Shown here: piece after piece, positions 1 through 5,625 of the stretch
Layout: each line of letters starts with the position of its first letter
How positions within the stretch are numbered: position 1 is the stretch's first letter
Source of the DNA: JAPLGD01 sp041302745
Lineage (GTDB): Bacteria > Bipolaricaulota > Bipolaricaulia > UBA7950 > UBA9294
Length of the DNA: 9,302 nucleotides
Direction of reading: 5' to 3'
Assembly (NCBI GenBank): GCA_041302745.1
Contig: JBFYQP010000010.1
Coordinates: forward strand, 1-9,302
Translations under genes and position numbers: made by a program
Notes under the pieces: generated by a model
Seen by the model: only the letters and a program-made list of their open reading frames with translations
The model's database searches: none
What the model was told of the DNA's origin: nothing

Positions 1-132
1 GCCATGCTCGGCAATTACATTGATACAAGAACTATGCGATCGAATTGCTAGCTTCAGATACCGAAGCATACCCCATGCCGAGACGATTCTCCACTCCCCT
101 TCGTCTGCGGGGAGCGGGACACGCGTCCGAGA

Positions 133-153
133 GCCGACGGGCTCTGCGTCGGC
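133..153 (+). other. Hairpin in the SPFH leader region
   Basis: GCCGACG (133-139) and CGTCGGC (147-153) form a perfect 7-bp inverted repeat with a 7-base loop. It overlaps a mutually exclusive 6-bp stem, AGAGCC/GGCTCT (130-145), with a 4-base loop. No T-run follows, so a terminator is unlikely. The function is unknown. Confidence 0.35.
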
Positions 154-294
154 ATACGACACGACTCCCAGTTCCGGCGTGGGGTATGTACTTCCCGGAC
201 AGCCTCCGGTACTATCCTCCGCGTATCTCGTCGAGTTGCGGACTCGGGGCGGCCCCTTCGGATTTCGGGCCGTCAACGAGCTCACTCGACGGAA

Positions 295-300
295 GGGAGG
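295..300 (+). promoter_or_regulatory. Ribosome-binding site fixing the SPFH start
   Basis: GGGAGG lies 5 bases before ATG 306. It decides the start against the open upstream frame beginning at 45. The residues after 306 immediately form a hydrophobic anchor, as in slipins. Confidence 0.85.
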
Positions 301-305
301 CAAGC

Positions 306-1181
306 ATGTACTGGTACTGGATCGCGGGCATCGTCGTGGTGATCGTCTTCCTGATGGGGATCCGCGTTGTGCGGCCGACCCACCGCGCGTTGATCGAGCG
401 GCTAGGCAAGTACGACCACTTCGGACGCCCGGGCTTCCACTGGGTCATTCCAGTCATCGACCGACTGATTCAGATCAACGTCACCGAGCAGATGGTGGAT
501 GCGCAGCCGCAGGAGATCATCACCAACGACAACCTGAATGCGCGCGTTGACGCCCAGGTCTACTTCAAAGTGAAGGACGACGAGGAGAACGTCAAGAACT
601 CGCAGTACAACGTCAACAACTACAAGATCCAGATCGTCAACCTGGCTCGCACCACGTTGCGCAACATCATCGGTACGTTGACGCTCAAGTCGGCGAACAG
701 CGAGCGCAACAAGATCAACACGGAACTCCTCTCCACGCTGTCGCAGGAGACACAGAGCTGGGGCATGGAGATCGTCCGCACCGAACTGAAGGAGATCGAC
801 CCGCCGAAGGACGTTCAGGAGACGATGAACAAGGTCGTCAAGGCGGAGAACGAGAAGATCGCCGCCCTCGACTACGCGAACGCGGTGGAGCGTCAGGCGG
901 ACGGCGAGAAGCGTTCTGAGATCAAGAAGGCCGAAGGAATCAAGCAGGCGAAGATCCTTGCCGCGGAAGGCGAGGCGGAGGCGATTCGTCTTGTCAACGA
1001 GGCCGCCAACACCTACTTCGTCGGCAACGCGCAGCTGCTGCGCAAGCTGGAGGCCCTGGAGAAGTCGTTGCGGGACAACGCGAAGATCGTCGTCCCGGCT
1101 GGCTCGGACCTGATCAACATCATCGGCGACATGGCCGGCGTCGTGCCGGTGCCGACGCGGAAGTCCGAGAGCGGCAAATAG
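306..1181 (+). CDS. SPFH/band-7 (stomatin/slipin-type) membrane protein
   Basis: This is a 291-residue membrane-anchored SPFH protein of the slipin/stomatin group. Such proteins oligomerise on the cytoplasmic membrane and are thought to organise membrane microdomains and protein quality control. A single N-terminal hydrophobic segment (about residues 5-20) is followed by RPTHRALIERLGKY (23-36), GRPGFHWVIPVIDR (40-53), EQMVDAQPQEIITNDN (61-76) and VDAQVYFKVKD (81-91), which are strongly slipin-like. A charged, Ala/Glu/Lys-rich coiled coil runs from about 178 to 236. The C-terminus is the usual GNAQLLRKLEALEKSL (240-255) plus a hydrophobic NIIGDMAGVVPVP stretch. Length is normal for the family. 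Slipins are often paired with an NfeD gene; none follows here, and a strong terminator ends the transcript. The start at 306 is chosen for its SD sequence and the immediate membrane anchor. The family call is secure; the cellular role is inferred. Confidence 0.93.
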   Translation: MYWYWIAGIVVVIVFLMGIRVVRPTHRALIERLGKYDHFGRPGFHWVIPVIDRLIQINVTEQMVDAQPQEIITNDNLNARVDAQVYFKVKDDEENVKNSQYNVNNYKIQIVNLARTTLRNIIGTLTLKSANSERNKINTELLSTLSQETQSWGMEIVRTELKEIDPPKDVQETMNKVVKAENEKIAALDYANAVERQADGEKRSEIKKAEGIKQAKILAAEGEAEAIRLVNEAANTYFVGNAQLLRKLEALEKSLRDNAKIVVPAGSDLINIIGDMAGVVPVPTRKSESGK

Positions 1182-1204
1182 GCCTGTAGCGAAGAGCGCA
1201 TGTG

Positions 1205-1239
1205 AGGCCGAGGACGAAGAGGTCCTCGGCCTTGTTGTT
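1205..1239 (+). terminator. Strong intrinsic terminator between SPFH and the AAC fusion
   Basis: AGGCCGAGGAC (1205-1215) pairs perfectly with GTCCTCGGCCT (1222-1232), an 11-bp GC-rich stem with a 6-base GAAGAG loop. TTGTTGTT follows. The U-tract is interrupted by Gs but still terminator-like. It lies 24 bases after the SPFH stop, and its tail is followed directly by the SD (GGAGG, 1240-1244) of the next gene, leaving no room for a promoter after it. Confidence 0.8.
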
Positions 1240-1244
1240 GGAGG
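1240..1244 (+). promoter_or_regulatory. Ribosome-binding site of the AAC fusion gene
   Basis: GGAGG lies 4 bases before GTG 1249, directly abutting the U-tract of the terminator. It supports GTG 1249 as the start. The mRNA carrying this SD must come from readthrough of that terminator or from a promoter within or before it. Confidence 0.75.
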
Positions 1245-1248
1245 CGAC

Positions 1249-2532
1249 GTGAGCGAGCTCGAGGCGATCCGACGGACGAAGGGCCTTCCGGTCACGACGG
1301 ACTCCCTGACCGCCGACCTTCGGGCGCTTGGCGTTGCGCCGGGCGACGTTCTCCTCGTTCATTCGTCTCTCTCGGCGCTTGGCTGGGTCTGCGGCGGCGC
1401 GGTCGCGGTCCTGGAGGCCCTGCTCGCGGCGCTCGGCCCGTCGGGGACGCTGGTCATGCCGAGCCACTCGGGCGACCTCACCGATCCGCGGGACTGGCAG
1501 AACCCGCCCGTCCCCGAGGAGTGGAAGGACCTCATCCGCCGAACGACGCCGGCCTACGATCCAACCAAGACTCCGACGCGAGGGATGGGAGTCGTCGCCG
1601 AGACCTTTCGGTCGTGGCCGGGCGTCGTGAGGAGTCACCACCCGCATCTGTCGTTTGCGGCGTGCGGACCTGCTGCGCACCGAATCGTCGACGGCCACGC
1701 GGTTGACTACGGTCTCGGGGAGGATTCGCCGCTGGCCCGCATCTACGACCTGGACGGCGCCGTGCTGCTCCTCGGGGTCGGGCACGAGTCCAACACCTCC
1801 ATGCACCTTGCCGAGTACCGCGTCGCCTTCCCTGGGAGGCATGAGACGACGAACGGCGCTCCGATCGTCGTCGCCGGCAAACGAGTGTGGGCTGAGATTG
1901 TCGACGTGAAGTGCGACTCGGACGACTTCGGGCGGATCGCCGCGGCGTACGTGGAGTCGGGCGGAGACGTGTGCGTGCGGGCCGTAGGAGCCGGGTGTGC
2001 GCTCTGGATGAAGCAACGGCCCCTCGTGGACTTCGCCGCGGAGTGGATGGTCGAGAACCGCGGCCGCTCCGCGCCGGGCGGGGAGGCCGCCATTCGGCCG
2101 CTTGGGTTGGGAGATCGCGACGAGTGGGGACGCCTTCGCTCGGCTCTCTGGCCCCGACACAGCCGGGAGGAGATCGAGCAGGAGATGGACGCGATGCTGC
2201 CGGCCGCGGAGACGGAGCGGGCGTTCGTCGCCGAATCCGGTTCCGGGACGCTGCACGGCATGGTCGAGGTCTCGCTCCGTCTGCAGGCGGAGGGCTGCAC
2301 GACGAGCCCGGTGGGCTACGTGGAGGGTCTGTACGTCGATCCTCCGTGGCGGCGCCGCGGTCTTGGGCGCCGGCTCGTGGAGGCGGCGGAGACGTGGGCG
2401 CGTTCGCGGGGCTGCACAGAGATGGCCTCGGACACGACGTCCGAGTACCCCGACAGCCTCGCCGTCCACTGCGCGCTCGGCTACGAGGTGACGAAATCGA
2501 CCCAGAGCTTCCGCAAGGAGCTTCGGCCGTGA
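1249..2532 (+). CDS. Two-domain aminoglycoside acetyltransferase, AAC(3)-type fused to AAC(6')-type GNAT
   Basis: The 427-residue protein joins two acetyl-CoA-dependent acetyltransferase domains of unrelated folds. Residues about 8-270 match the AAC(3) antibiotic-NAT family (YokD-like branch): LLVHSSLSALG (35-45), GPSGTLVMP (63-71), PTRGMG (109-114), RSHHPHLSFAACGP (128-141), GEDSPLARI (157-165) and HESNTSMHLAEYR (179-191). A short Gly/Arg/Ser linker (about 270-280) leads to a GNAT domain (281-425) resembling AAC(6')-I enzymes: LRSALWPRHS (296-305), TSPVGYVEGLYVDP (352-365), the acetyl-CoA loop RRRGLG (368-373), CTEMASDT (389-396) and HCALGYEVT (407-415). Both domains look complete. Known families predict acetylation of aminoglycoside 3- and 6'-amino groups, but the natural substrate could be another amine. 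GTG is chosen for its SD. The stop overlaps the next gene's start by 4 bases. Domain assignment is good; dual resistance activity is inferred. Confidence 0.85.
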   Translation: MSELEAIRRTKGLPVTTDSLTADLRALGVAPGDVLLVHSSLSALGWVCGGAVAVLEALLAALGPSGTLVMPSHSGDLTDPRDWQNPPVPEEWKDLIRRTTPAYDPTKTPTRGMGVVAETFRSWPGVVRSHHPHLSFAACGPAAHRIVDGHAVDYGLGEDSPLARIYDLDGAVLLLGVGHESNTSMHLAEYRVAFPGRHETTNGAPIVVAGKRVWAEIVDVKCDSDDFGRIAAAYVESGGDVCVRAVGAGCALWMKQRPLVDFAAEWMVENRGRSAPGGEAAIRPLGLGDRDEWGRLRSALWPRHSREEIEQEMDAMLPAAETERAFVAESGSGTLHGMVEVSLRLQAEGCTTSPVGYVEGLYVDPPWRRRGLGRRLVEAAETWARSRGCTEMASDTTSEYPDSLAVHCALGYEVTKSTQSFRKELRP

Positions 2533-3302
2533 GACACGCGCTCGTCCGCGGAGTGAGCCCCGCCATGGGCCGGTGCGAGTTGACCCATCGCGAACGGGAA
2601 CCGATCGACATAGAACGGGCGGAAGCGGAGCACCGGCAGTACGTGACCGCGCTCACGGACCTCGGCTGCCGGGTGTACGAACTCCCTGCGGACCCGAACC
2701 TTCCCGACAGCGTCTTCGTCGAGGACACGGCCGTGATCGTGGGGGATGCGGTCGTGATCACTCGACCGGGGGCCGCGTCTCGCCGGCCTGAGGTCGAGCC
2801 GATTCGTGCATACCTAAGCAGTCATCTTGAGATCCTCCGGATGGAATACCCGGCGAGCCTCGATGGAGGCGACGTCCTTTGCGTCGGAAGGACGCTGTAC
2901 GTTGGGGCGTCGGGAAGGACTGACGCCGCGGGGATCGCTCAGCTTCGAGCGCTCGTCGCGCCGCGCGGCTACGACGTCGTCCCGGTCGCCGTCACAGGAT
3001 GTCTCCACCTCAAGTCCGCCGTCACCGAAGTCGCTGACGGCGTCCTCTTGGCAAACCGCATGCACATCGACGTCCGTGCGTTCGGACAGGGCAAGTGGAT
3101 TGACGTCGATCTGCGCGAGCCCGACGCGGCAAACGGTCTTCGGGTTGGAGACGCCGTCCTCTTCCCGGCCGCGTATCCCCGTACGGCGGAGCGGCTCCGG
3201 CGCCTCGGCATTCTCGTCCGTACCGTCGACGTTTCGGAGCTCGCCAAGGCCGAGGGGGCCGTGACCTGCTGTAGCCTGATCTGGGACACGGTCAAGCCGT
3301 AG
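2529..3302 (+). CDS. ddaH: Dimethylarginine dimethylaminohydrolase (DDAH) family protein
   Basis: This 257-residue protein belongs to the guanidine-modifying amidinotransferase/hydrolase superfamily. DDAH enzymes hydrolyse N-methylated arginines to citrulline plus methylamines. Visible signatures are PDSVFVEDTAVI (59-70), SLDGGDVL (110-117; Asp112 sits at the catalytic acidic position), GCLHLKSAV (157-165; His160) and EGAVTCCSLI (242-251; the nucleophile is one of Cys247/Cys248). Asp60, Glu65, Asp66 and Arg85 correspond to substrate-pocket residues of the family. Length is close to that of bacterial DDAH (about 254). GTG 2529 overlaps the preceding TGA as GTGA, so the two genes are almost certainly co-transcribed and translationally coupled. 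There is no good independent SD. The longer open frame upstream is an out-of-phase shadow of the acetyltransferase gene. Arginine deiminase or another guanidine hydrolase activity is the main alternative. Confidence 0.88.
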   Translation: MRHALVRGVSPAMGRCELTHREREPIDIERAEAEHRQYVTALTDLGCRVYELPADPNLPDSVFVEDTAVIVGDAVVITRPGAASRRPEVEPIRAYLSSHLEILRMEYPASLDGGDVLCVGRTLYVGASGRTDAAGIAQLRALVAPRGYDVVPVAVTGCLHLKSAVTEVADGVLLANRMHIDVRAFGQGKWIDVDLREPDAANGLRVGDAVLFPAAYPRTAERLRRLGILVRTVDVSELAKAEGAVTCCSLIWDTVKP

Positions 3303-3452
3303 ACGCCGCCGGGTTGACCTCTTCGCGGCGCAGATCCGCTCGCCGTTCCCTTGCTGTCTTGCGCATCCTACCTGACAACGTAGTACCCATAGTGGGGAGT
3401 GACGGTATTGACTTACATGAGGAATAAGCGATGATGAACCGAGGTGATCGCG
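3303..3452. other. Intergenic spacer with weak dyad
   Basis: This 150-base spacer separates the DDAH gene from the exported-protein gene. CGCCGC (3304-3309) can pair with GCGGCG (3325-3330) around a 15-base loop, but no T-run follows, so it is at most a weak terminator. The second half (about 3365-3430) is AT-richer and probably holds the promoter of the next unit, including a TTGACT box at 3408-3413. No -10 box at a workable distance is clear. Confidence 0.4.
3441..3447 (+). promoter_or_regulatory. Strong Shine-Dalgarno fixing the start at ATG 3453
   Basis: GAGGTGA is a full-length match to the anti-SD region and lies 5 bases before ATG 3453. It includes the in-frame GTG at 3444, which is therefore part of the SD and not the start. 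Confidence 0.85.
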
Positions 3453-4010
3453 ATGCCACGCTTCATGCGGGTTCTGGCTCTGGGAATCGTCCTTGCGCTC
3501 GTGTTCGGGGTTGCGCTTGGGGCGGTCGGGGAGATGTTCGACCGCGACGCCTTTCTTGCCAAGGTGCGGGCTGCGTTCAAGCCGCTCGAGGCCCTGCTGC
3601 CCGAAGGCGACGAGCTTGACTACGAGCACGCCGCTCTCTTCTCGGGGTTCCTCAACGGGACGGACGAGCACGTGGTGATCGTCCTCCTAACCGAGGACTC
3701 GGCTTCGGTCAAGCGAGCGGAGGAACTGGGGTACACGCTGGAGTGGAAGGACGTCGGGAAGCTTCCGTTGTTTGCCATCATGATTCTCCCTCCGACGGAC
3801 TGCATCCGCGACGTCGAGTTCAACGTCCCCTACCTCGTTCGAGGTTTGGATTGGGATGTCGCCGAACTCGTCGACCCGCGGGGCAAGGTCGCGCGGACCG
3901 TGGAAACCTGGTGGGCCCGCGGCGCAGACGAAGGCGTGTACTACAAATTCTCGGGCAACGTCAAGATTCACATTCAGACCTGCACCACCGTGGGTATGAA
4001 CCAGAACTAG
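3453..4010 (+). CDS. Unrecognised exported protein (185 aa)
   Basis: I do not recognise this family. The N-terminus (MPRFMR, then a hydrophobic stretch to about residue 24 ending VALGA-VG) looks like a Sec signal peptide, with possible cleavage near residues 23-26, so the product is probably exported or membrane-anchored. The mature part starts with an amphipathic segment (MFDRDAFLAKVRAAF, 28-42). It then has alternating hydrophobic strands (HVVIVLLTED, 73-82; LFAIMILPP, 106-114) and a C-terminal beta-like region ending in YYKFSGNVKIHIQTCTTVG (163-181). Cys117 and Cys177 are the only cysteines and could form a disulfide. There is an Asn-Gly pair at 68-69. No lipobox is seen. The gene lies 4 bases before the PCMT-like gene and is probably co-transcribed with it. 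It has a strong SD and coding-like codon use, so it is a real gene of unknown function. Confidence 0.75.
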   Translation: MPRFMRVLALGIVLALVFGVALGAVGEMFDRDAFLAKVRAAFKPLEALLPEGDELDYEHAALFSGFLNGTDEHVVIVLLTEDSASVKRAEELGYTLEWKDVGKLPLFAIMILPPTDCIRDVEFNVPYLVRGLDWDVAELVDPRGKVARTVETWWARGADEGVYYKFSGNVKIHIQTCTTVGMNQN

Positions 4011-4014
4011 GTCT

Positions 4015-5226
4015 GTGTCTGCCGATCTGGCGTCGCGCGAGCGTGAGCGGTTCGTAGCGAGCCTTGTCGCGAGCGGCGCCATCCGCTCCGACAGGGTAAG
4101 GCGCGCGTTTCTGCGCGTGCCGCGCCATCGCTTCCTCGACCATTGGTATCGCATCGAGAGCGACCGACAGCGTGTGACGTGGAGCCGCGTCGACTTCGAC
4201 CCCGACCGTCCCGACGCCGAGGCGTTACGGCACGTCTATTCCGGCCAGGCTCTGGTGACCCGGATCGAGGGGATGTACCCCGTCAGCTCGATGTCGGAGC
4301 CCGGCCTGGCGGCGACCATGCTCGAAGCCCTCGATGTGGCTCCCGGGATGCGGGTTCTCGAGATTGGAACCGGGACTGGGTACAACGCGGCGCTTCTGAG
4401 CGAGGCGCTCGAAGACGCCGGCGGGGTGTATTCCGTGGAGTTTCGGGAGGACGTGGCGCGGGAAGCCGCTGGCCGCCTCGGTTCCGAGGGATATGGGAAG
4501 ACCCACGTCGTCTGGTCGGACGGGTTCCACGGCCTTCCCGGCGGGGCACCGTACGGAAGGATCATCGCCACCGTCGGTTGTCCGGACATCGCGCCGGCGT
4601 GGATCGAACAGCTGGCGCAGGACGGATTTGCGGTCGCGCCGCTTCGGCACGGCTACGACCATCCGCTCGTGCGCTGGGAGCGATCCCCCACGGATGGCGG
4701 CGTGGCCGTCGGTCGCATCGTCGGGTTCTCGGGCTTCATGCCCATCGCCGGGATGCTGGCGGCGCCGAATCCCTGGCAGAGCTACCTGATCGAGGGACTC
4801 CCGGAAAGCCCGGTCTGCGAGTGGCCCGTGCCGTGCGGGCTGTGCGTTGCGCCGTCTCTGGCCGGACGCATCTTCGACGTCCCCATCCACCGGAGCTTCT
4901 CGTTCTTCCTCAGTCTCGCGTCGCGGGAGCTCTGGCGCACGGTCGACGGCTACGGGCTTGCAGATCCGGGCGCAGGAGCGGCGATCGTCGTGACCTTGCA
5001 GGGTGTGCAGGGGCGGAGCTGCGACGGCGACGTTCCTCCGATCGAACGCCTATGGCGGCGCCTCCTCGTTCTGCTGGACCGGTGGACGGGCCTCGGGTGC
5101 CCCGCCGTGAGCGACTACGAGCTCGTGTTCGTTCCGAAGCAGGAGGCTGTGGCGCGCGTAGGATCTTCGGGCAAGGGATGGGTCATCGAGCGAGCTCGGC
5201 ATTGGGAGATCGTTCGGCTTTCGTAG
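4015..5226 (+). CDS. PCMT-like SAM-dependent methyltransferase with C-terminal extension
   Basis: This 403-residue protein resembles protein-L-isoaspartate O-methyltransferases (PCMT), which methylate isoaspartyl or related carboxyl groups using S-adenosylmethionine. The N-terminal helix VRRAFLRVPRHRFL (28-41) is typical. SSMSEPGLAATMLEAL (91-106) matches the substrate-loop ISQP region, with Glu replacing Gln. MRVLEIGTGTGYNAALLSE (112-130) is motif I of the SAM site, and YGRIIATVGCPDIAPAW (180-196) is motif II-like. The pattern is closest to the extended PCMT-like methyltransferases of high-GC bacteria, some of which modify ribosomal peptides. Classical enzymes have about 210 residues. Here about 160 extra residues follow position 240, including a Cys-rich CEWPVPCGLC segment (268-277), with no domain I can name. 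GTG 4015 lies 4 bases after the preceding stop and has only a poor SD, so translation is probably coupled. Target unknown. Confidence 0.85.
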   Translation: MSADLASRERERFVASLVASGAIRSDRVRRAFLRVPRHRFLDHWYRIESDRQRVTWSRVDFDPDRPDAEALRHVYSGQALVTRIEGMYPVSSMSEPGLAATMLEALDVAPGMRVLEIGTGTGYNAALLSEALEDAGGVYSVEFREDVAREAAGRLGSEGYGKTHVVWSDGFHGLPGGAPYGRIIATVGCPDIAPAWIEQLAQDGFAVAPLRHGYDHPLVRWERSPTDGGVAVGRIVGFSGFMPIAGMLAAPNPWQSYLIEGLPESPVCEWPVPCGLCVAPSLAGRIFDVPIHRSFSFFLSLASRELWRTVDGYGLADPGAGAAIVVTLQGVQGRSCDGDVPPIERLWRRLLVLLDRWTGLGCPAVSDYELVFVPKQEAVARVGSSGKGWVIERARHWEIVRLS

Positions 5227-5235
5227 TCAGTGTAC

Positions 5236-5250
5236 GGGGTGCAGTACCCC
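5236..5250 (+). terminator. Small hairpin after the methyltransferase gene (weak terminator candidate)
   Basis: GGGGT (5236-5240) pairs with ACCCC (5246-5250) around a 5-base loop, 9 bases after the stop codon. The stem is short and no T-run follows, so termination is doubtful. Confidence 0.25.
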
Positions 5251-5562
5251 CAGCATGCCGTGGGACTAGGCCTGTGAGAAAGGATCGTGTTTCGCGCCCG
5301 CAGTCTGGCCTACGCGGGTTGCCCGGCCGCGGCGATCCTTGGCGTTGCGCCATGCTTGTCGCCCGATCGCAGCTCGCCCGAGTTTCCGGCTCCTCGCGCG
5401 GCGGTTGGTTCGGTCGCGCCTTGCGGGCCTGCCGCTCTCCCAGTTCCCCGATCCGTCGTTTCTGCTGATCGTTGCCCGCTCTCCGCAGTCCGTGACGTCC
5501 AGCGGCCCGTCAACCTCGGAGGGGAGGCGGGACTCGTGGCGGCGGCCCGCGCGATGACGTAG

Positions 5563-5589
5563 AGTGTCCCCCACTCGTTCCTGGACACT
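5563..5589 (+). promoter_or_regulatory. Inverted repeat AGTGTCC-N13-GGACACT before the DUF885 start
   Basis: A perfect 7-bp dyad with a 13-base spacer lies 37-63 bases before ATG 5626. Its left arm overlaps a TAGAGT sequence (5560-5565) that could be a -10 box; no good -35 is seen. It could be an operator for a dimeric repressor or a leader hairpin. This is based on symmetry alone. Confidence 0.3.
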
Positions 5590-5625
5590 TCTCAGGCCGG
5601 GAAACGTCGGGACGGGAAGGAAGAG

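Larger units (their letters stand above)
1..305. other. Upstream region without a recognisable gene
   Basis: No convincing gene is seen before the SPFH start. The frame of the SPFH gene stays open back to position 45, but the peptide it would add is low-complexity, Arg/Ser/Pro-rich and unlike any SPFH N-terminus. The first 60 bases are AT-richer than the rest and could hold a promoter, but I find no convincing -35/-10 pair. Several dyads are present: AGAGCC/GGCTCT (130-145), an alternative GCCGACG/CGTCGGC (133-153), CGAGT/ACTCG (232-246), and a bulged stem at 270-292 ending just before the SD. They may be leader structure or chance in GC-rich DNA. Confidence 0.5.
5227..5625. other. Long intergenic region before the DUF885 gene
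   Basis: These 399 bases hold no convincing gene. A GTG-initiated frame (5287-5562) is open, but its third codon positions are not GC-biased like those of its neighbours and its peptide resembles nothing. A small hairpin lies at 5236-5250 just after the methyltransferase stop, and a 7-bp dyad lies at 5563-5589 near the DUF885 start. I see no tRNA and no repeat array. It probably contains the DUF885 promoter and leader. Confidence 0.5.

Noticed and set aside
45..305. N-terminal extension of the SPFH gene
   Set aside because: No SPFH-like sequence in it; a strong SD and the membrane anchor place the start at 306.
402..1295. Minus-strand open frame opposite the SPFH gene
   Set aside because: Leu/Arg/Asp-rich mirror of the coiled-coil codons; no independent support.
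1120..2469. Long minus-strand open frame (449 codons) opposite the acetyltransferase fusion
   Set aside because: Shadow of a GC-rich gene. The translation is Arg/Pro/His-rich with no family features, while the plus strand has clear conserved motifs in both domains.
1911..2528. Upstream extension of the DDAH frame
   Set aside because: It is out of phase with the overlapping acetyltransferase gene and low-complexity. The DDAH similarity begins right after GTG 2529 and the length from there matches the family.
1532..2761. Second long minus-strand open frame (409 codons) spanning the fusion and DDAH genes
   Set aside because: Low-complexity Arg/Ser/Pro peptide crossing two well-supported plus-strand genes; compositional artefact.
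3304..3330. CGCCGC/GCGGCG dyad as an intrinsic terminator of the DDAH gene
   Set aside because: A 15-base loop and no T-run; insufficient for a terminator call, noted only in the spacer entry.
3408..3436. TTGACT box with GATGAT as a promoter for the exported-protein gene
   Set aside because: Transcription from it would begin at or inside the SD (3441-3447), which is incompatible with use of that SD. The TTGACT may belong to another arrangement.
3431..3619. ATGATG start at 3431 giving a 62-codon frame
   Set aside because: Wrong frame relative to the well-supported gene at 3453 and its SD; Arg-rich shadow peptide.
2814..3671. Minus-strand open frame over DDAH and the spacer
   Set aside because: Overlaps a certain gene; no recognisable protein features.
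5287..5562. GTG-initiated 91-codon plus-strand frame in the long gap
   Set aside because: Third codon positions lack the GC bias of neighbouring genes and the peptide (Pro/Ala/Arg-rich) has no features; kept only as part of the gap.
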